DNA from: Nereocystis luetkeana
Lineage: Eukaryota; Sar; Phaeophyceae; Laminariales; Laminariaceae
Length of the DNA: 64,000 nt
Assembly (NCBI GenBank): GCA_031213475.1
Contig: JARUPZ010000012.1
Location: 7,290,878-7,354,877 of the forward strand
Direction of reading: 5' to 3'
Both the position numbers and the translations under genes were made by a program. Positions within the stretch are counted from its first letter, which is position 1; the number at the start of each line of letters is the position of its first letter. This document shows positions 12,001 through 22,935 of this stretch, in pieces. Below the pieces are notes generated by a model. It ran no database searches and had not been told where the DNA came from. It saw nothing but the letters and a program-made list of their open reading frames with translations.

Positions 12001-13482
12001 GTGCCGCTTCTTCAGCGCGTCCTTCATCCCTTGGGCGTTTCTCTGATAGAACTCGAAGGAGCGCTTGTCCGCATCAAGAATCACCGCCAGAGCGACAACA
12101 AGGTCAACGCCAACGGTAAACTTCTTGTCGAGCGGGTCCTCGTCATCACTCATCGACTGAGCAACACCATGCCACACCTCAGCAAGCTGTTTCATGCGCT
12201 TCAGCGAAGCCAGCTCATACATGTCGGCTAGCGAGAAAACCCCCATAAGCACCTTCGCCGTGACAAACCCGTCATCGCCCAACGTAGCGCAGATTAGGTC
12301 TTCGACATTTTGCTGGAAATCACTGGGTTCTCCGGCATCCTTCGTCTCAGGGGGCCCTGACTCCGATGTGTTCGTTGCACCACGCTTGCGGCGGCAGCAT
12401 TCACACATAACTGGAAAACATTTGACACAGCTGGCCCAGCAACAATTTCGTGACTCGGTGGGCCCCATACGCCCTGCAGGCGGCAATGCCAAGGCCAGGT
12501 ACACCTCCCACGCAACCCCTCTCGCCTCAAGTCCGTCGATCCAGGCGGATGGGAACTCAGAGAGTGCCTGCGACCATTCGCTCTCAGGTGCAAATCTGAG
12601 AGTCTCTCTCCATGTGGCTAGTGTGCCCTCTTCTCCCTCTATGCACTCGATGAGTGTGTTCAACGAATGTTCGAGTTCCTCCTGTTTGGGGGCGTTCCGT
12701 GTGCCCTTCCTTTCACCTGACTCGAGGAACTGCTGCCGGGCGATACCCAACGTCCACGCGCCGCTCGCATCCACATCAGTCGTGCCGGTCGTACCAACAG
12801 GGATAATGGGAGGGCGCAGTGCCGTGTCGAAAGAAAAGCTGGATGAACTCACCGCCAACCGAATCCACAGGCCGGTGCGGACCACCATCTCCGTCCAATC
12901 CTTCACCACTGCCTCGCGCGCTAGCCATGTCACACGGGGACCCTCTCCTGGGTAGTTGTCGTCCAAAAACACTGAGGAGAGATGGCCATAAACCGGACCT
13001 TGTTTGTACCCTCCGATGGGAAACAACAACGCGCACGGACCTGTTGCGTCGTCTTGTACCCCCATCCTTTCATCGTTGCAGACAGATAGTATGCCATCTG
13101 CCCTATGCTTCAGGTGGTTGCGGAAGAATCTCAGGATGCACGCCTGGCGCATGGACAAAAACAACCCATACACCGCAACGGCACCGCTCAAAAACGCCGC
13201 CCCACCCTCCTTGTAATCTCCTGCCATTAACTGTAGGATACCATACAAACACAACAGCACCAAGTCGATACGGACCAGTGCCCCGTATAGGAAGGAGAAG
13301 GCGCACACCTCGCAGAAAGTTCGCCAGCGTTTATCGATGACGTCATGGTACAGGTAGATGCTGAGCGGTATTCCCACGGCGAAATATACGACCAGAATCA
13401 CCGCAAGATTTTCGGCAAGGTCTTCGTCCCACATCTGGCGCCCGAAAAACGCACCATCCACAAACCGGTATTCCGGCAGCAT
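1..13482 (-). CDS. Membrane-anchored TPR-array protein, 16 exons in window, 3' end beyond the left edge
   Basis: The gene is read from the first coding exon at 13482 down to position 1, where it leaves the window. The N-terminal 541 residues carry about four hydrophobic segments, a cysteine cluster and a charged helical tail. After that every exon encodes one kinesin-light-chain-type TPR (pattern GKYxEAxxLYxRALxIxEKxLGPxHPDVAxxLNxxAxLLxxQ spread over 42 residues). Every exon ends at a GT donor, usually CAG|GTGAG or similar, and begins after AG, and all joints are phase 0. Exons are at 11860-13482, 11442-11558, 10907-11023, 10120-10245, 9193-9318, 8159-8284, 7651-7776, 7209-7334, 6233-6358, 5995-6120, 5576-5701, 5342-5467, 5089-5214, 4705-4830, 3735-3860 and 1-51. 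TPR arrays bind proteins. I infer a membrane-tethered binding or receptor role. Exon-per-repeat TPR genes are known in Ectocarpus, but the NB-ARC domain of that family is not seen. Splicing is predicted by eye. Confidence 0.82.
52..3734 (-). other. 3.7 kb intron between TPR exons 15 and 16
   Basis: No TPR-coding segment or other gene could be read here on either strand. It holds a C-tract near 1645 and a segment at 2443-2530 that is repeated at 61057-61160, with a short related piece at 5930-5960. The size suggests later insertion of repeats into a once shorter intron. Confidence 0.6.
2443..2551 (+). repeat. Dispersed repeat, copy 1 (second copy at 61057-61160)
   Basis: It shares tgtataccctgcat, gaggcca, gtacgcgcgatcg and acacagcttgcaaa in order with 61057-61160. 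The other copy has a TATAAAA box-like string and an extra CTGCTGTA before gtacgcgcg. The following tcgacgaaat-tcgat-tcacagctg segment recurs near 5930-5960. Confidence 0.6.
3735..3860 (-). CDS. TPR exon 15
   Basis: 126 nt, acceptor CTCTGCAG|GGCAAA, donor CAG|GTGAGAG. It begins GKLEKAEDLCRRAIEILEAA, keeps LGTDHPELAPLLEQ, and ends ADILRAQ. A 3.68 kb intron follows, much the longest in the gene. Confidence 0.87.
4705..4830 (-). CDS. TPR exon 14
   Basis: 126 nt, acceptor TGCACAG|GACAAT, donor GAG|GTGATGG. It begins DNIPEARKLYLKSQALQEKA, keeps LGPQHPDMA, and ends GLLMRE. It starts with Asp where most repeats start with Gly. Confidence 0.85.
5089..5214 (-). CDS. TPR exon 13
   Basis: 126 nt, acceptor TTAAACAG|GGCATG, donor CAG|GTGGCTA. 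It begins GMYDKAKPLYERSQAIRENV, keeps LGPGHPDVAQSLNNR, and ends ADLLEKQ. Confidence 0.87.
5342..5467 (-). CDS. TPR exon 12
   Basis: 126 nt, acceptor GCACGTAG|GGGAAG, donor CAG|GTGAGCG. It begins GKLEQADSLFQRSLKIRENR, keeps LGPKHPRVATLLNNQ, and ends AELLKKQ. Confidence 0.86.
5576..5701 (-). CDS. TPR exon 11
   Basis: 126 nt, acceptor CCCCAG|GGCAAG, donor CAG|GTGCGAA. It begins GKTIEAEEHYEKSLNIAEKA, keeps LGTTHPDVATTLN, and ends AVLFESQ. Confidence 0.86.
5995..6120 (-). CDS. TPR exon 10
   Basis: 126 nt, donor CAG|GTGAGAC. It begins GKYGEAEPLYQRSLAIDTKV. The turn reads YGHDHQKVAEDLK, and the repeat ends LAKLLESQ. Confidence 0.86.
6233..6358 (-). CDS. TPR exon 9
   Basis: 126 nt, acceptor CCACAG|GGCAAG, donor CTG|GTGAGA. 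It begins GKFAQAEPLYRQSLDILEKV, keeps GPDHPDVAQALN, and ends WAGLLKTL. The last residue is Leu where the other repeats have Gln or Glu. Confidence 0.86.
7209..7334 (-). CDS. TPR exon 8
   Basis: 126 nt, acceptor GTGCAG|GGACGA, donor CAG|GTGAGAG. It begins GRYGEAAPLYVRATDIGKRT, keeps GDHPDVA, and ends WADLLCAQ. Confidence 0.85.
7651..7776 (-). CDS. TPR exon 7
   Basis: 126 nt, donor CAG|GTATGAG. It begins GNYELADQLYRRALDIDEKA. The usual HPDVA is HHRLT here, and the repeat ends WASMLQAQ. Confidence 0.84.
8159..8284 (-). CDS. TPR exon 6
   Basis: 126 nt, donor CAG|GTGAGAG. It begins GKYDEAKPLLTRALAIIEDA and ends GAGLLKAQ. It is one of the closest to the array consensus. Confidence 0.87.
9193..9318 (-). 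CDS. TPR exon 5
   Basis: 126 nt, donor CAG|GTAAAAG. It begins GNYRKAEGLYEDAIKIWEKA, has LGKNDPQVA at the turn, and ends LAELLKGQ. Confidence 0.85.
9500..9610 (-). pseudogene. Possible decayed TPR exon inside an intron
   Basis: The minus strand keeps pieces of a TPR: an ESQAFE-like helix A remnant near 9590 and GLAGLLKPE near 9500. Compare GLLKAQ at the end of live exons. It shares the nucleotide string aatgcctgtgact with exon 14. The HPDVA core is lost, and no GT donor follows the LLK segment, so it is unlikely to be spliced in. I read it as a dying repeat exon; chance similarity is possible. Confidence 0.33.
10120..10245 (-). CDS. TPR exon 4
   Basis: 126 nt, 42 residues, acceptor TTCGCAG|GGGGCA, donor CAG|GTGGGAG. 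It begins GAYVEAGLSYPRVLEGLGAT and ends DQAGLLKAQ. The helix A core is more divergent than in its neighbours. Confidence 0.82.
10907..11023 (-). CDS. TPR exon 3 (39-residue repeat)
   Basis: 117 nt, acceptor GTGCAG|GGAAAG, donor CAG|GTGAAAG. It begins GKYRQADFIYLRAIECANER, and the turn reads HDPKHP. It is the second of the two short repeats, both next to the membrane-domain exon. Confidence 0.82.
11442..11558 (-). CDS. TPR exon 2 (39-residue repeat)
   Basis: 117 nt, acceptor CACACAG|CGCCAG, donor CAG|GTACG. It begins RQYNEARRMYDRAIQTWEKL and ends EADMFMEQ. It lacks three residues of the usual 42, around the LGPxHP turn. Confidence 0.8.
11860..13482 (-). CDS. TPR gene exon 1: membrane and cytosolic N-terminal domain
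   Basis: This exon has 541 codons and ends CGG|GTGAGG in phase 0. I chose the ATG at 13482 because the frame is open back to a TAA at 13531-13533 and no AG acceptor lies between that stop and the ATG. A second candidate is the later ATG that directly follows an AG (MWDEDLAENL). Hydrophobic segments lie at about residues 26-45, 56-70, 72-88 and 95-118. A cysteine cluster lies at about 347-363 (CCWASCVKCFPVMCECC). Another hydrophobic stretch is at 457-472. The charged tail (AEKILRRSLERY, then SRYSLGKFLHDR) resembles a degenerate first TPR. No P-loop (GxxxxGKT) or kinase motif is visible, so this is not a recognisable NB-ARC domain. I do not recognise the domain. An upstream CAG|GTGAGG at 13541-13549 could be the donor of a 5'UTR exon. 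Confidence 0.8.
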
Positions 13483-16400
13483 CGTGTTAGGATGCACAAC
13501 CGTAGGGTCAAAGCGATACGAGAGGGTCGTTTAATGGAATGCCTCACCTGGGCTTCCTACAAACATGCATGTCCGACGTCGTCGAAGGAACGAGTATCAC
13601 TCGTGGCACAGAACACCGTGCTGTATCGTGCGGTAGGCCACTACTGTAAGGTAGAGGTGCACCAATTGTTTCCCGAGGCCCCTCGCTTCAGGAGACTTGT
13701 ACTGTTTGTTCTCCTGAAACAATCGGAAACACAATGATTGCTGCACAATCTCATGACCTAGGTAAAAATATACCAGCACCGCAAAAAAACGTACAAGCGT
13801 TCCTACGACGGTTTGGACCAAGAAGCCCCGTCATTCAGAAAATATAAGAGCCAAAAATGTGCATCTCCTATCGTAGCGCGCGCCGAGGGTCGGCCATGGG
13901 TAGCGTCGCTTGCCCGCCGCTGCTGCGCCCAATTCTGTGTTGGCGACCAGTTTCAGCACACACGCATCCTTAAATTGGGTTTTTGGCCAAGACGATGACA
14001 CTGAGGAGCTATGGGGGTGGATGCTGTGAGAACAGTACATACTGCATTGACGAAGTACAGGATTTTGCCTCCTCGGTGCTGTACTCGATAGAGGCTTTCT
14101 CCGCAACTGTCAAGGACCGCGTCTAGCTAGCAGTAGAGTTGTTGTATCGCTGGTATAACGCCACGATGCCGACATCACGGGTGCGTTACGAGGAAAACAA
14201 GCGCCGGACGAATCGTCTACTATCAGGTGTCGTCTTTTACCAGGAAGATGATAATATATTGGTGGGCCCGATAGCGCGGGGTTACGCACGCAATGCAGCG
14301 ATCTCAACCACGCCCCAGCGCGCAATGCAACATACTCGTTGTGCTTTGTTACGCACCTATGTGATGTGATTTTCGTCCCAACCGGAATAGATCTTCCGGA
14401 CTAATCGCCGTAAACAGTTCGTAACAGCTGGTTCTAGCAATAAGAACAACATTCCACGTTCGGGCAATCAAATAGAAAACACGTCGAAAGGTTTCGGCAC
14501 TTAACGTATCCACATGACCGCATGGACAAGGGGAACACATCGGCAAATAGGTTTTCGGAGTTTTAGTTCAAGAGATAAGGATATTATGCGTAATTCTTGG
14601 GGAGGTCTTATATCACAGGGTTTACACGTAGTAAAATCAATACAATAATAGGTACTAAGGCTATGTCTAGGTCGCTACGCCGAGAAATTTGACAATAAAC
14701 GCCCTCATTTAATCGCTTAAACACGAGGAAGACGTCTACGCCACTGTAGTTTTCTCTGAGCCTACAAGGCTGTTGTTGTAAGAAACGCCTGCCAGAGTAC
14801 TAGAACACTGTATTGACGAAAATTTAAACCATAGCGGGGAAATTACCCCCCCCCCCGAGAAAGTTTTTTTGGTGCCATGGATTTCGAGAGTTAGTTGGAA
14901 AACCAAGTCTGACATGGTTGTTCTTCGAGGCCACATGAAAAAGGCGAAGCCTAACTTTTCCGTTTGGTTCTCGTGCGTCACTTGAGGTGAATCTTGAGGA
15001 AAACGCCTGAATGATGGTGGTACTGAGTCTCAAGAACGGTAAAAAACATCACTATAAAAGGCCAGCCCTTAATGTTTTTACATTGATTGCCCGGAAGGAC
15101 AACCGTGCCGAAATTTTGTTGCCTGAACTCTCAAAAACCGCTGGAACCAGTTCGTAGGTCAGGTGTTGCAATTTATTTGTGTCTGTTCACCCGCCCCTTC
15201 GCTGTTTTTGTCGAAATCCCCTCGTTCCGTCTTTATTTAGTTATTTTCTTCTAAATAAATGCATACGTACAGGTGTACGCAAGCCAGGCACCAGTTAGTT
15301 CGCTTTTATTGTGAGAGAAACCACAAAGAGGATCAAAGAACACGGCGCCCCCGGCAACCCTTGCGGAGACATTTGCCACAATGTCTGCGCTATACAAGCA
15401 TGTAGTCTCCCCACGAGATAGACAACGGTTTCCAAGACAGCCAAACGAGCAAATGTCTGGGACATGCGGCACCACGCACAGGCTTCCGTTGCGGGACGAA
15501 AACGTGAGGTCGTCGCCGTTGACGGCCTGCCTCTCCTTCGACCTCAACGAAGACTCGAACGAGGAGCCTAGATGTTGATGGCCATGCGTGATACCGTTGT
15601 TGGCCGTCTGTCGGTGTCGCGAAGAGCCACAACAGTTGTTAACTATCTCGTGGTGGTGGCAGTCGACGCGTTCTCCTTTATTGCCGGTGCTGGTGATCAA
15701 CAACCGTTACGATTCCTCTTCAGAGGATCCCCCTGAACGTTTCGCTATCAATTCTCAATACTGTAACACATGAAACCAATGATACCTAGGGGTTGGTTGT
15801 GTCTGCGCATAATATCTCAACTTAAGTCAGTGCACCGACAATCGCAAGCAAGCTTCAGTCATGCTTACAATGTCGGAACCTACACATCATCTGATGGATG
15901 ACTACGTCAACGACAGAATGGTTGGTTGATCAAGAAAAACACACTGTCGGTTGTTTTGAATCTCAGCGCCGGCAGATACGAATTCACCAACTACGACCGC
16001 CCCGGAGGCGGCCCCCACGACCACGACCGTTGGACCTGCGCCGTCTCCTGCGCCGTCCGCAACCATTGGTATGAACTCCTTCGATAATGAAAGGCTACAA
16101 AGTTTGATACCATCCGTGTATGTGGTGATTACAATACCCTCATACCCTCTATCCACCAGTCACTCACGAGACGCTGGACATTGAGAGTTCCACGTACCTG
16201 TGTGATACCGGCATCGACTAGCGCTCGCGACCCGGGCTATTAGGAAAAAAATTCTTTCGGTCATGCTCATCAGCCAATTTTGTGACATCATGAAGAAAGT
16301 TCGCTTGGGGCGACGGGTTATTTCTTTAGTGCAGACTGGGCCGACCAGGGATCGACAGTTACTAGAGCAACCAAGAAGCGCCGAGGATGGGAGGAAGGGA

Positions 16401-16738
16401 TTATCCCTGCGGTGAGTTTAGTGCTGGTTTGGAAATACCTCACACACGTCAGATGATGGGGCTTAAATCGGACGAATAATATCCGCTTCCATGCAGACTA
16501 CTAGTAGAAATATTCCACAAATGAGTTAGGCTGCATGTAGAGAATAGAAGCGCGTTAGTGCGCGCTTTAGTATGGCCTCCGCGGTGTTAGCTTGTTTTGT
16601 TTTGTGTCACTCATGATTTTCTTGGGAGGCGAGATGGGGTTCGTACACTCTAACAGAGGGGCGCACATTCCATTTGAACCCGTGCAATATTTTGCTGTGG
16701 GGGGGCTGGGTACGAATGTCAGTAGGTGTCCTCGCCAC
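13483..16738. other. Intergenic, no gene recognised
   Basis: Only short ORFs without recognisable domains are present. The longest is a 150-codon frame at 15251-15703 (minus), which overlaps other open frames and has no familiar motif. A C-tract lies at 14847-14858. The promoter of the TPR gene should lie just above 13482, but I could not identify a core element. Confidence 0.5.
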
Positions 16739-16849
16739 CTATTACGGGGGACCATAGTTAATAGGACCTATGTTCTACATAAAAACCTATATATTTCACC
16801 ATTTTTACTAACAATATTTGGTCCTATTAACTATGGTCCCCCGTAGTAG
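16739..16849 (-). mobile_element. MITE family A, copy 1
   Basis: Terminal inverted repeats of the form ctattacgggggaccatag flank an AT-rich core, about 110 bp in all. It has no coding capacity. Orientation is assigned by the core string aaatattgttagtaaaaatg, which is on the minus strand here. Confidence 0.85.
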
Positions 16850-17454
16850 GGATGAAACTCCGAGGCTATGTACACAACAAATCTCTACTACAAAGCTACA
16901 CAGCCGAAATAAGACGGAGTGAGGGTATGTTCAGGAAGCGGTTGATTGGTTCGGGGGAGGGACGGGGGCGGGGGGGGGGTTAAGAAGACACGGCAGAAGG
17001 GCGCAAGTACTCGCAAAACCTGTTGACCCGACGCCATGAACTAGGGAGGCACCGCTGAGGGATTCGGGGAGCAATGACCCTAGCACATGCTGGATACCGG
17101 CGATGTCACCATCACTCGTGGTGAAGTGAAGGCGTCGAAGTATCATGTCGGAAATATGTTCGCCGGGGATCGGACATGCTCACGGAATTCTCAGATCAAC
17201 TCGACCATCTGAAACAAACAGCTCGGACGCCATCTTCTGAAATTAATACCTATTATTAGTGGTAGATACCTCCGATGTTCCCTGGTAGGGCTCACTCCTT
17301 GCTATTTCTGCAGCATACCTCAGCGATTGTCGGCAAATTTAAAGCGTCTCACCGGGTGATGGAGGTCGCGCGAATACAGGCACGAAAGGGCCCTCAGCGA
17401 GAGGGGACGGAGGCCGACCCTGCCGCACCTTCACCGTCACTTCTCGTTACCGCT

Positions 17455-17455
<1 letters not shown>

Positions 17456-17524
<69 letters not shown>
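17456..17524 (+). repeat. CTG trinucleotide microsatellite
   Basis: A nearly pure (CTG)n with two interruptions (cttctg, cctctg). It is read as poly-Leu in one short frame, but I see no supporting gene structure. Confidence 0.9.
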
Positions 17525-19878
17525 CTCTGCTGATTTTTCTCTGCTGCCTGGTACGGTTTCATCCGTTCGTACATACATTCAGTTTCGAGGAGGGGAGGGT
17601 AACGAGGCTATCCTCAACACGACGCTGGGGTAGTACAGACAAACGAAAACTACAATGGGTTTGGTTGGATGATACGTTCATTCGACCAAGAAGTAAGACA
17701 TGGTGTATACATGGGTACTAGACATTATACTGTAATACGCATATTTACGTACTCGAAGCAGTCATCATCATCACTTTCTTCTGGATGTTACTTGCTATCT
17801 CCGTTTAGGTATGCCCCGCGGGACACACCGGCTCCCCCGAGGGCCACCCGATCCCACGTGGCCGCGCGCCGGTGCCATATACAACAGCCCTCGATGTCCC
17901 AGGCGAAAGATGGGGTGCCAACGTCAAACTCGGCGAGCGGGGCGCGTAGAAAGCTGCCTTCCCGGGGACCCCAAGGATGGGTTGCTTGGTCCCCGGGATG
18001 GGGGGAGGTTGGAGCGGAGAGGCAGGGGTTTCCAACATTTTCAAGGCGTTTCCCCCCTGGTGTTCTTTGTGGTGTTCCCTGTTATTGTTGTCCTTTGGAC
18101 GGAAATCGTTTTTGTCCGCGGTTGGTTTATTATCCCCCCCCGGGGGATTTTGTTTAGGTATGTCCGTTTTTTTGTTTTTACATGTACAGCAGAAATAAAT
18201 GGGTATTCCGATGTCCCCGCTTACCCATACTCCATGTACACATACTGCATAGGTGTTGCACAGCAGTACGTATCATACGTAGTAGAACGTGTATGATACG
18301 TACAGTAGCAGCGAAATTATTATTATTAGGCGGCCGTAGAACCTGGTGTGCGTGGGTGGGGGGGTGGGTGGCCGTTTGTTATCACCCCCCTGCCCCCGGG
18401 ATTCTCTTCCAATTTTTTGGAACTGCGGTAGGGCTCCCTATTTTTTACGTTCAGGTCAGTGGTGCGAGCCCCGCCTGTTGAACGTTTTACGTCATTATTT
18501 TGTGCTTTTTGCCTTTTGTTTCGGTTCACGTGTATGAATTTTATTTAGTATGAATTTTAGTCCGAATTGTTTTTGGAGCTCATGCTTTTTCCGACAAGAA
18601 GAGGTAGACGGGAGGGGAGGTGAATGAGGGTGGTACAAGAGTTTGGGGTAGGGGGGGAAAGGAATATGGAGGGGGGGGGTGGGCCGGGGAGGGGGGTTTA
18701 ACGGGGAGAGAGGAGTCGTTGGGGGGAGGAGAGAGTGGACGTATTCTGTGCTTAAATCGGTGAGAAACGTGGCCAGCAATCCGTCTGATTTACACTAAAT
18801 GGGGGTGCCATGAATAGTCCATGAACTCCCATGGGCTACAGTGAAAGCCCATGGAATTTTCATGGATGTTTCGTGGACCTTTTGGGTGTACTGCCTAAAT
18901 TCTTGCTTACCGTTTTCTACCGTGCCAGCAATGGTTTATGAACCGATACCACGCAAACTCTTGCCGCGACGTGGTTGATTCACGGGAACCCCGCAAAGCC
19001 CCGAAAAAGCTTATACCCCGCTTTGTTCTGTCTGCAAAAAAGTGCTGCGTTGAAACTCATCAGCAGTTGTTACGTTGATTCCGTCACGGTGGTACCGCCG
19101 TGCAAACGTTTACCGCGTAAACGTGGCAACCCCCCCCCCCCATGAAGCCACATCACCAGAAGAAAATGTATCATCACCAGACAATTTACCGTGCGAAATA
19201 TTATAACTCGAAGATAAGAAGTGGTTGATGAGTGTTTACGAAGCCGTTCTCGGCGGCTGGTCGCTGCTGGTCAGCGGTTGGTGATCTTCTCATCTAACAT
19301 GCTTTGATTGCGCAAACCAGGGTGAACAGGAAGAGAGCGCGTCATCCACTCCACACGAGGACTCAATCTTGTTGCTACAACGAACGGCTGTAGTATGCAT
19401 TCCTCCGAGATAATGGAAACACAAGCAAAGCAAACAATGTAACCTTGATACGGGCACTGACCGGCTCTCGACTGGCTTCCACGAATGGTGACGAGCAACA
19501 CAGCAGCAGCAGCGGCAGAAAAAATAGTGCTTCCCTTTTCTTCCATCGCACGAGAGGGTTCCGATTCTGCCCCGTTTCCACAACTAACCGGGAGGAACAC
19601 GCGTGCATGTATGTATGTGCAGATTATCGGTTTCGGTCGTTGGTTGTTCTTCCGCCGTGCCGTGTACCGACAACATGTTGCCTGGTTTTGGTATCATCGC
19701 GGTACCTGGTTTTCATCAAACTCTAACTACGAGGTCCGGTAGGCCTATACACCCGCCTTTTGTGGGGAACCAAAAATGTGACAACTCATTTCTATTGCTC
19801 AAAAAGTTTATACAGGGACGTACCCGTACCAGGTGTGTACTCGTACCTGTTTGATTTTTTGCTGATGTCCTACAACCA

Positions 19879-19896
19879 CCCCCCCCCCCCCCCCCC
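19879..19896. repeat. C18 homopolymer
   Basis: Eighteen C in a row. It is one of many C or G tracts of 10 or more bases in the window. Confidence 0.9.
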
Positions 19897-22005
19897 AACC
19901 TCCGAGTAGAAGTTCGCATGGATGGGTGGGCTGCTCGCTAACTGTGCCAGGTTTTTGCTCACTCGAAGAAAACGGGTATTGATTGTGAGATACCGATCGA
20001 TGATGATATAAATCTGCACCGTGCGCCCGGCAGGTTCGTATCCATTTTATTATCCGACACCCGTAGCACTGTACTCAGCATACCGCCGGCCTTCGTTCAG
20101 TTGAAGTTCGTATTATATCATATCATTCGGAAATATATCGAAGCCGCCTGCGCGCCAGGCCAAAATCGCTCTGGCTTTCGCCCAACACACGTACACAGCC
20201 TAGTAGAGTACCAGATCGCCGATAAACAAAACATTGTGACTGCTGTAGTGACATACCGGTCTCTCTTTTGTGATGTAAAACGCTGACGAAAAGCCCGCGG
20301 ATCCCGCACGGAGCTTTGTCTCCAGAGCTCGCTAGCTCCCCGGCTCTCGGGTCAAAGAACCGACTCGATTAGCGATAAAGCTCGAGAAACTCGAGAAACT
20401 CGAGAAACCACGGAAGGTGTGGCCCAGCTATGCTGTGGTGATGCCTGAGTTCGAGCGACCACGGACAGAAGCAGTAGGTAGTACCTGGTGTATGTTTGAG
20501 TGCGCTACCAGAGTCCGTCGGCACCGTGCCGTGATGCACCCTCTTCTTTGCGTTTGCCTTGAGATATGCCGCACATCCAATCAGTGTTGCGTGCATCGCT
20601 GCCACTGGGGTCATTCGGAAGGTTCGCCGAGAAATCGTTGATGATCATCAACAAGTAAGTTGAACACGTAGACATCGGCAATTAATTAATCGTTTTATGT
20701 TGACGTTGCTGTTGTTGTTGGAACCTTTGTTTTTCGATTATTTTAAAATTAGTTGTTGTTGATGATGGTTGTACAGCAGTTATGCAGGACGAGAAAAAAA
20801 TACACTGCACTCTGGGGGGATAGGTGTGGTATTATAGCGTGGTCGGCGATCGGCCGTTCGCCAGATAAGTTTGTTGAACACAAAGAGTGTAACAGTGAGC
20901 CGGATGGGGGGAGCCTTTCGCCGAGTATCCACGACCCCTTGCAAGCCGGTGTTGTCGGTGTTGTTGTTAATTCGTCGGCAAATACAAGTCACATCAGTAA
21001 TCAGGTACCAGGTGCGTCTGCGCATGCATGGTGGAACACCCAACGGCGGACTGCATTGATGCCAAAAATGGGGATTCAAGTACCTCCGAGTTAAAGCAAC
21101 AACACAGCCGCTGACCACCGATGTATTATAGTGACGTTTTTGAAGTTTTACTATTATTATTATTGCTATACTGTTGTAGTAGAAATATATGTATATGGGG
21201 ATATATATGTAGGTTTTCGTGTGTACCACAGGGCCTATCCGCATGAAAAAAATAAAAAAATCTTAATAACAGCAGTCAGTCGCGTCCGCGAATGGATGTG
21301 ACCCTCAAAGCCCCCAACCAACTATTAATAATTGACTGCCATACATCATTTCAAGGGCGTTAGATCTTCAACTCTTCTTAATATAATAATAGTAAGTAAG
21401 TGTGATCATTTGTCATACCAGCGCCGGCTTTTGCGAGAGGGTTCGTGGATCCTCCGCCCGAGTTTTTTTCCCGTTCAGGCTACGAACACTTCCTACTGTG
21501 ATACCCGTTGAACGACCTACCTTGTTTGTGTCGAACTATTATCCTCTCCCTGTCTCCGTTACCCCGGCCAAGCTCCCTCAATCTTACTACCCGCCCGTTT
21601 TTCCAAACCCCCAATAATTAAAACAAAAACGTCGCTGTACTGCTGCTGCTGTAGTATGTTGTACCAGGTACCTCTGTGGTATCTTGTAGTTAGTGCCATC
21701 GTTATTTTTTACTTAATTAACTTGCTGTGAAGAGATCACTCATTCATCATGATTTTTTCCGGATGATAACCAGGCAAGCACAGCTAAATTGCTTGTGGTT
21801 CATTTAATTTCCTGGCAAATACAAACGAACGTGGTGTTGAGCGCGGCACGGTGCTGACGGAGGCACACGCGAACAGACAGCAGATACGGAAAGAGCTGCT
21901 GCTGGCATTTCGCTAACAGCCGTAGCTACGAGCATAGCTGGGCTGCAGAGGCAGTTCGTGGTTTTGCAAGGTTGATTCTCCACATTTCTCGCTATTAATA
22001 ATTAA

Positions 22006-22133
22006 TATTACGGGGGACCATGGTTAAATAGGACCAAATATTATTATTTAAAATACTCGTAGTAAAAATGGTTAAATATACACCAGGTATGTTTTATGTT
22101 TACCATCCTATTAACCATGGTCCTCCGTAATAA
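22006..22133 (+). mobile_element. MITE family A, copy 2, with internal insertions
   Basis: The termini match the family. Against the consensus core it carries extra sequence containing TACTCGTA (22054-22061) and caccaggta (22081-22089). Confidence 0.82.
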
Positions 22134-22935
22134 TAGTCAAATCGGTGCTTGCTCCGGAGCTGAGTTTTGGGAGGACCGTTTGGCGCGAACGGCGCCGGCT
22201 TTTCGTCAGGTCAGCATCTTCCATCACAGAGACGGACCGGTATGTTACTACTACAGCAGTATGTGCAGGGTACAGGATCCCATAACATGTTATTGGTTGA
22301 CGACCGGACGCTCGAGGCTGTACCTCTATGTTATACCAGGTACGGTGTACTGCTGTAGTTCGAGTAATTCGCCAGAGGGGTGTCAAACGGACAGGCGCAC
22401 TATCTCTGCATGCCGGGCAGACTTCACAGGAAATTCACGTTGCCCTTTTCCTCTGTGAGTAGCAGTCAGGTGTGGGTACGTAGCCGCCCGTCACAACTAG
22501 CAGCCCGCGCCGGCCCATCTAGGCAGTTTGGGGAACGCGGTTGGTTTAGGATAAGCTGAACATCTCTGAACTGGGCATCTCCCGTTGTGTGCCAGCATAG
22601 CTTTAGTACCAGTTACGATTAAGGCGCACGGGGTCATACTCGTATGGACAAAAATAAAGCTGCATGCGTTGTATGATCAAGTACTACATACTGCAGTACT
22701 GCTGTACATGATGCTGTTTTTCTCACATCATTTGTATCAGTAACTAGTTGTCGATGCAATCTACTTACTGGAGCTCTCATTTTCGTCCCTATCACCCGAA
22801 GATACTCAAGCACAGTGGAACACGTGAACACGTGCACCGCCCAGTAGCAGCAGTGCACCGCCCAGTAGCAGTAAGTACGCAAGGGACCGGTCGTACGTGA
22901 CGTCTTATACCATGCCGTATTACTTGCGAACCAGA

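Larger units (their letters stand above)
16850..22005. other. Intergenic, microsatellites and homopolymers, no gene recognised
   Basis: It contains a CTG array at 17456-17524, C-tracts at 19130-19141 and 19879-19896, and a triple cgagaaact unit at 20380-20408. Also present is a small CCCATGGGCT/AGCCCATGG hairpin near 18828. Open frames here are short, and several start at non-ATG codons or run through simple repeats. Confidence 0.5.

Noticed and set aside
11860..13482. NB-ARC domain expected of Ectocarpus NB-ARC-TPR genes
   Set aside because: No P-loop, kinase-2 or GLPL-type motif is visible in any frame of this exon. The hydrophobic N-terminus does not fit.
15251..15703. 150-codon minus frame
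   Set aside because: Overlapping open frames exist on both strands with no motif, so it is not distinguishable from background.
17275..17721. 148-codon frame with a poly-Leu tract
   Set aside because: The tract is the CTG microsatellite. The flanking residues show no domain or splice support.
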